From Chloroflexota bacterium (GTDB taxonomy: Bacteria; Chloroflexota; Limnocylindria; Limnocylindrales; CSP1-4), in assembly GCA_021790715.1 (NCBI GenBank), contig JAJYGK010000023.1:1-15376 (forward strand): DNA of 15,376 nucleotides. The letters are read 5' to 3'. Of the stretch, positions 12,638 to 15,376 are shown in pieces. The notes beneath the pieces are model-generated. The model was not told the origin of the DNA. It searched no databases and saw only the letters and a program-made list of their open reading frames with translations. The position numbers were made by a program, and so were the translations under genes. How positions within the stretch are numbered: the stretch's first letter is position 1; each line of letters starts with the position of its first letter.

Positions 12638-14940
12638 GCGGGCCGCTGGACGATCGTCCACCGGAGGATCGGCAGCCTGACGGGCCCGCCTCGGAGCCCG
12701 CGCCGGAGTCGCAGCCCGGGCCCGAATGGCAGTCCGCGGAGGGCCGGCTGGCCGGGCGGGGCCGGGTGCGGTACGGGCGCTGGGACGGCACCCAGCGCCT
12801 CGACGCGATCGACGCCGACGAGCTGCTCGACGCGCTCTCGGAAGACGTCCTCGCCGACGGCGACCTGGACGACGCGCTCCGACGCGTCCTCGACGAGGGG
12901 ATCCCGGGTGCCAACGGCAGGCCGGGGGTGCCCGGCCTGCAGGAGCTCCTGCGGCGGCTGGCGGACCGGCGCCGGGCGATGCTGGATCGTCACGGCCTGG
13001 ACGACGTCCTGGGGGACCTGCGGCGCCAGCTGCAGGAGATCGTCGACACGGAGCGCCGGGGGATCGAGCGACGCCTGGAGGCAGCCGGCGAGCCGGCTGC
13101 ACGGGACGCGAGCCCGACGGAACGGGACGCTGCAGGCGGCGGACCGAACGCTGCGCGCGACGCGCCGGGCGGCGAACCGGCCGCGCCCGGCGGACTCCGG
13201 CCGGTCCCGGAGGCCGCGGACGACGCGGCGGGTGCCGGCGCACGTGAGGGCCGATCCGCGCAGAGCGCGAGCGACCGGGACGCCCTGCGTCGGATGCTGC
13301 GGGAGATGGCGACGCGGCGGCAGGCGGCGCTGGATGCGTTGCCGTCCGACGTCGGCGGGCAGATCCGCGCCCTGGAGGAGTACGAGTTCCTCGAGCCGGC
13401 GGCGCGCGACGCGTTCCAGGCGCTCCTCGAGCGGCTGCGCGGGCGGATGCTCGACTCGACCTTCCAGGGGCTGGCCGACCGTCTCAGCACGATGCGGCCG
13501 GAGGACCTGCAGTCGACGCGCGAGATGGTCCGCGACCTCGAGCAGCTGCTCCAGGAGCGGCTGGACGGGGGCAACCCCGACGCGAGCGGGTTCCTTTCGA
13601 AGTACGGCGACCAGTTCCCCGGTGCGCAGACCCTCGACGACATCGTGGCGCAGCTGGCCGACCGGATGGCGGCGATGCAGTCGCTGCTGCGGTCGATGAG
13701 CGCCGAGCAGCGCCAGGAGCTCGGCTCGCTGCTGGATGCCCTGCTCCGCGACGACCGGCTCCGCTACGACCTCGCGCGCCTGGCCGCCACGCTCGATCGC
13801 CTGCTTCCGAACGGCCTCGGGCAGCGGTTCCCGTTCCGCGGCGACGACGAGCTCGGCGTGGAGGAGGCGCTCGACGAGATCGCGACCCTGCAGCAGCTCG
13901 ACCGCCTCGGCGAGCAGCTCGCGGGTGCCGACGATCCCCCCGCGCTGGCGGGGGTGGATCCCGCCGAGGTCGCCCGCCTGTTGGACGAGGAATCGGCCGA
14001 GGACCTCGCGGCGCTGCAGCGCGCGGCGCGGGCGCTCGAGGAGGCAGGGTACGCGACCCGTAACGGCGACCGGCTGGAGCTGACCCCCCGCGGCCAGCGC
14101 CGGATCGGCCAGAAGGTGCTGGACGAGGTGTTCGGCCGGCTCGGCCGCGACGCCTTCGGCGCGCACCGGCTCGCGCGGACCGGGGGAGCCGGCGAGCGCA
14201 CGGATACCACGTCGGCGTACGAGTTCGGGCGCCCGTTCGACCTGGACCTGCGGGCGACGCTCGACCGCGCCGTGGCGCGGGAGGTGTCCGCGCACGGGCC
14301 GCTGCGGTCCCCGCTCCGCCTGGAGCCGGGCGACTTCCAGGTGCACGACGCGGAGGAGTCGACGTCGTCCTCGACCGTGCTCCTGCTCGACATGAGCCGC
14401 TCGATGCTGTTGCGCGGGTGTTTCAGATCCGCGAAGAAGGTCGCGATCGCCCTCGACACCCTGATCCGCACGCGCTACCCGCGGGACACGCTGCACGTCG
14501 TCGGCTTCGCCTACGTGGCCCGCGAGATCCCGCCCGGGACGCTGGCGACGCTCTCGTGGCACGGGAACGAGTACGGCACCAACCTGCAGCACGCGCTGCT
14601 CCTGTCGCGCCGACTCCTCGCCCGCGATGCCGCCACGAACCGCTCGATCATCGTGATCACCGACGGCGAGCCGACGGCCCACATCGAGGACGAGCGCGTC
14701 GAGTTCAACTACCCGCCGACGCGGAGGACCATCGAGGAGACGCTGCGCGAGGTCGGCCGCTGCACGCGCGACGGGATCACGATCAACACGTTCATGCTCG
14801 AGCGCTCGCGCGCCCTCGGGGAGTTCGTCGACCGCCTGAGTCGCCTGAACCGCGGCCGCGCGTTCTACGCGAGCCCGGAGCGGCTCGAGGAGTTCGTGCT
14901 GGTCGACTACCTGAACCGCCGGACGCGCCGGGTCGCGTGA
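12634..14940 (+). CDS. VWA-domain protein, partner of the AAA+ ATPase (ViaA/ChlD-like)
   Basis: This is a large cytoplasmic protein of 768 residues, without signal peptide or membrane segments. Residues 1-45 are Pro/Glu-rich and likely disordered. About 46-148 is helical. About 149-212 is an Ala/Gly/Pro linker. About 213-465 is a long, Leu/Arg/Asp-rich helical region (many L-x-x-L and R-x-L-x-x-L). A winged-helix-like patch, L-E-E-A-G-Y-A-T-R-N-G-D-R-L-E-L-T-P-R-G, falls near 467-490. A VWA domain occupies about 578-760. The metal-ion-dependent adhesion site is complete: Asp586, Ser588 and Ser590 in D-M-S-R-S, Thr649 in E-Y-G-T-N-L, and Asp677 in I-T-D-G-E-P-T. Paired AAA+/VWA systems (RavA-ViaA, NorQ-NorD, CbbQ-CbbO, ChlI-ChlD) use the VWA protein as an adaptor that brings the motor to a target enzyme. 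The target is not visible here. It is coupled to the AAA+ gene by ATGA. Confidence 0.83.
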   Translation: MSGPLDDRPPEDRQPDGPASEPAPESQPGPEWQSAEGRLAGRGRVRYGRWDGTQRLDAIDADELLDALSEDVLADGDLDDALRRVLDEGIPGANGRPGVPGLQELLRRLADRRRAMLDRHGLDDVLGDLRRQLQEIVDTERRGIERRLEAAGEPAARDASPTERDAAGGGPNAARDAPGGEPAAPGGLRPVPEAADDAAGAGAREGRSAQSASDRDALRRMLREMATRRQAALDALPSDVGGQIRALEEYEFLEPAARDAFQALLERLRGRMLDSTFQGLADRLSTMRPEDLQSTREMVRDLEQLLQERLDGGNPDASGFLSKYGDQFPGAQTLDDIVAQLADRMAAMQSLLRSMSAEQRQELGSLLDALLRDDRLRYDLARLAATLDRLLPNGLGQRFPFRGDDELGVEEALDEIATLQQLDRLGEQLAGADDPPALAGVDPAEVARLLDEESAEDLAALQRAARALEEAGYATRNGDRLELTPRGQRRIGQKVLDEVFGRLGRDAFGAHRLARTGGAGERTDTTSAYEFGRPFDLDLRATLDRAVAREVSAHGPLRSPLRLEPGDFQVHDAEESTSSSTVLLLDMSRSMLLRGCFRSAKKVAIALDTLIRTRYPRDTLHVVGFAYVAREIPPGTLATLSWHGNEYGTNLQHALLLSRRLLARDAATNRSIIVITDGEPTAHIEDERVEFNYPPTRRTIEETLREVGRCTRDGITINTFMLERSRALGEFVDRLSRLNRGRAFYASPERLEEFVLVDYLNRRTRRVA

Positions 14941-14949
14941 CCCGTTTCA

Positions 14950-14978
14950 GCCGGTCGGGGTCCCTTCGGCCGGTCGGG
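14950..14978 (+). repeat. 10-base direct repeat between the VWA and CGNR genes
   Basis: The sequence gccggtcggg occurs at 14950-14959 and 14969-14978 in the 39-base gap between convergent genes. The gap shows no good hairpin or U-tract on either strand, so I do not call a terminator. Confidence 0.4.
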
Positions 14979-14979
14979 A

Positions 14980-15376
14980 TCAGGCGTCCGCGCGGGACTT
15001 CGCCGGGCGACGCACGGGCCTGATCCTGGAGCGTTCCCGGAACGCACGCCCCTTCGCCCGGTTGCCGCAGACGGCCATCGCGCACCACACGCCGGAGTGG
15101 TTGCGGGATCCGTCCCAGAACGCCCAGCGGCAGGCGTCGTTCGCGCAGACCTTGAGCCGCGCCCAGGAACCGTCGCCCACCGCCCGGATGACGTCGGCGA
15201 GCAGGAAGGCGATGCGCGGATCGCTTCCGGCCGCGGGTCGCACCGCGACAGTGCCGTCGGCGCAGAACTCGGCGACGAGCGGCGCATCGCCGGCGATCGT
15301 CGCCAGGTCGCGGAGGACCGCCGCATCGGGGACGCGGTCCTCGCTCCGCGCGGCGAGCAGGGTGCGCAGGCGCTCG
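14980..15376 (-). CDS. CGNR zinc-finger protein, C-terminal part (5' end outside window)
   Basis: The minus-strand frame is open to the window edge, and the last 131 residues are visible. The C-terminal half carries the CGNR zinc finger: C-A-N-D-A-C-R-W-A-F-W-D, then R-N-H-S-G-V-W-C-A-M-A-V-C-G-N-R-A-K-G-R, with four cysteines as metal ligands. The upstream part, L-A-A-R-S-E-D-R-V-P-D followed by a helix and the L-L-A-D-V-I-R-A-V segment, matches the ABATE-type (DUF1470) domain found before this finger. Such proteins, common in actinobacteria and Chloroflexota, are thought to be stress-linked transcriptional regulators that bind DNA through the finger. A GTG at 15243 is in frame but internal: conserved family sequence continues before it. 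The basic tail, R-P-V-R-R-P-A-K-S-R, could touch DNA. The gene converges with the VWA gene over 39 bases. Confidence 0.9.
   Translation of the reverse strand, partial: ERLRTLLAARSEDRVPDAAVLRDLATIAGDAPLVAEFCADGTVAVRPAAGSDPRIAFLLADVIRAVGDGSWARLKVCANDACRWAFWDGSRNHSGVWCAMAVCGNRAKGRAFRERSRIRPVRRPAKSRADA

Noticed and set aside
10391..13243. 950-codon open frame on the minus strand opposite the MBL, AAA+ and VWA genes
   Set aside because: It runs across three well-supported genes and an intergenic promoter, and its translation is Arg/Pro/Ala-rich without family features.
12454..14682. 742-codon open frame on the minus strand opposite the VWA gene
   Set aside because: Low-complexity Arg/Gln/His/Val-rich translation with no recognisable motif; it is the antisense shadow of a GC-rich gene that has a complete metal site on the plus strand.
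14941..14979. Bidirectional terminator between the VWA and CGNR genes
   Set aside because: Only a direct repeat is present; I could not build a stable stem with a loop and there is no U-tract.
1..15376. CRISPR arrays, tRNA or rRNA genes, insertion sequences, attachment sites
   Set aside because: No spaced repeats, cloverleaf pattern, rRNA-like stretches, transposase motifs or terminal inverted repeats were seen by eye; a covariance-model scan would be needed to exclude small RNAs.

Overview
The window is very GC-rich DNA (third codon positions almost all G or C) packed with bacterial genes on both strands. I see no mobile elements, CRISPR arrays, tRNA or rRNA. Gene content and style suggest a high-GC Chloroflexota lineage (Limnocylindria/Ellin6529-like) or an actinobacterium: an Lhr helicase next to a Nei2-type glycosylase, a CGNR zinc-finger protein, a MoxR-like AAA+/VWA pair, frequent GTG starts, and -10 boxes placed directly before start codons. 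The taxonomic call is an inference from gene content only.

Layout. (1) 1-2983, plus strand: the 3' part of an Lhr-type helicase gene, then a Nei2/Fpg-type DNA glycosylase. This is a DNA-repair pair also found side by side in mycobacteria. (2) 2958-3911, minus: a small multi-spanning GT87-like membrane glycosyltransferase, convergent with and overlapping the glycosylase gene. (3) 4004-5290, plus: an M20 zinc carboxypeptidase, probably leaderless. (4) 5248-5526, minus: a 92-residue cysteine-containing hypothetical protein whose 3' end overlaps the M20 gene. (5) 5724-7406, minus: a cytoplasmic gamma-glutamyltransferase-family Ntn hydrolase. (6) 7519-10875, plus: a tight four-gene operon of two MetE-like proteins, a GNAT acetyltransferase and a metallo-beta-lactamase-fold hydrolase, in which every junction is a 4-base stop/start overlap (ATGA, CTGA, GTGA). 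(7) 10973-14940, plus: a clear sigma70-type promoter, a possible 54-codon leader ORF, a MoxR/ChlI-like AAA+ ATPase and a large VWA protein, the last three also joined by 4-base overlaps. (8) 14980-15376, minus: the 3' part of a CGNR zinc-finger regulator gene.

How the genes may work together. The most interesting unit is the MetE-like operon. The downstream MetE-like protein keeps all four zinc ligands at exactly the spacing of E. coli MetE, whereas the upstream one has lost three of them. Together they are about as long as one full-length MetE, so they may form a split methyltransferase in which one chain is catalytic and the other accessory. The acetyltransferase behind them appears to start at CTG. 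The AAA+/VWA operon should act as a motor plus metal-dependent adaptor of the MoxR-VWA/RavA-ViaA kind, with an unknown target.
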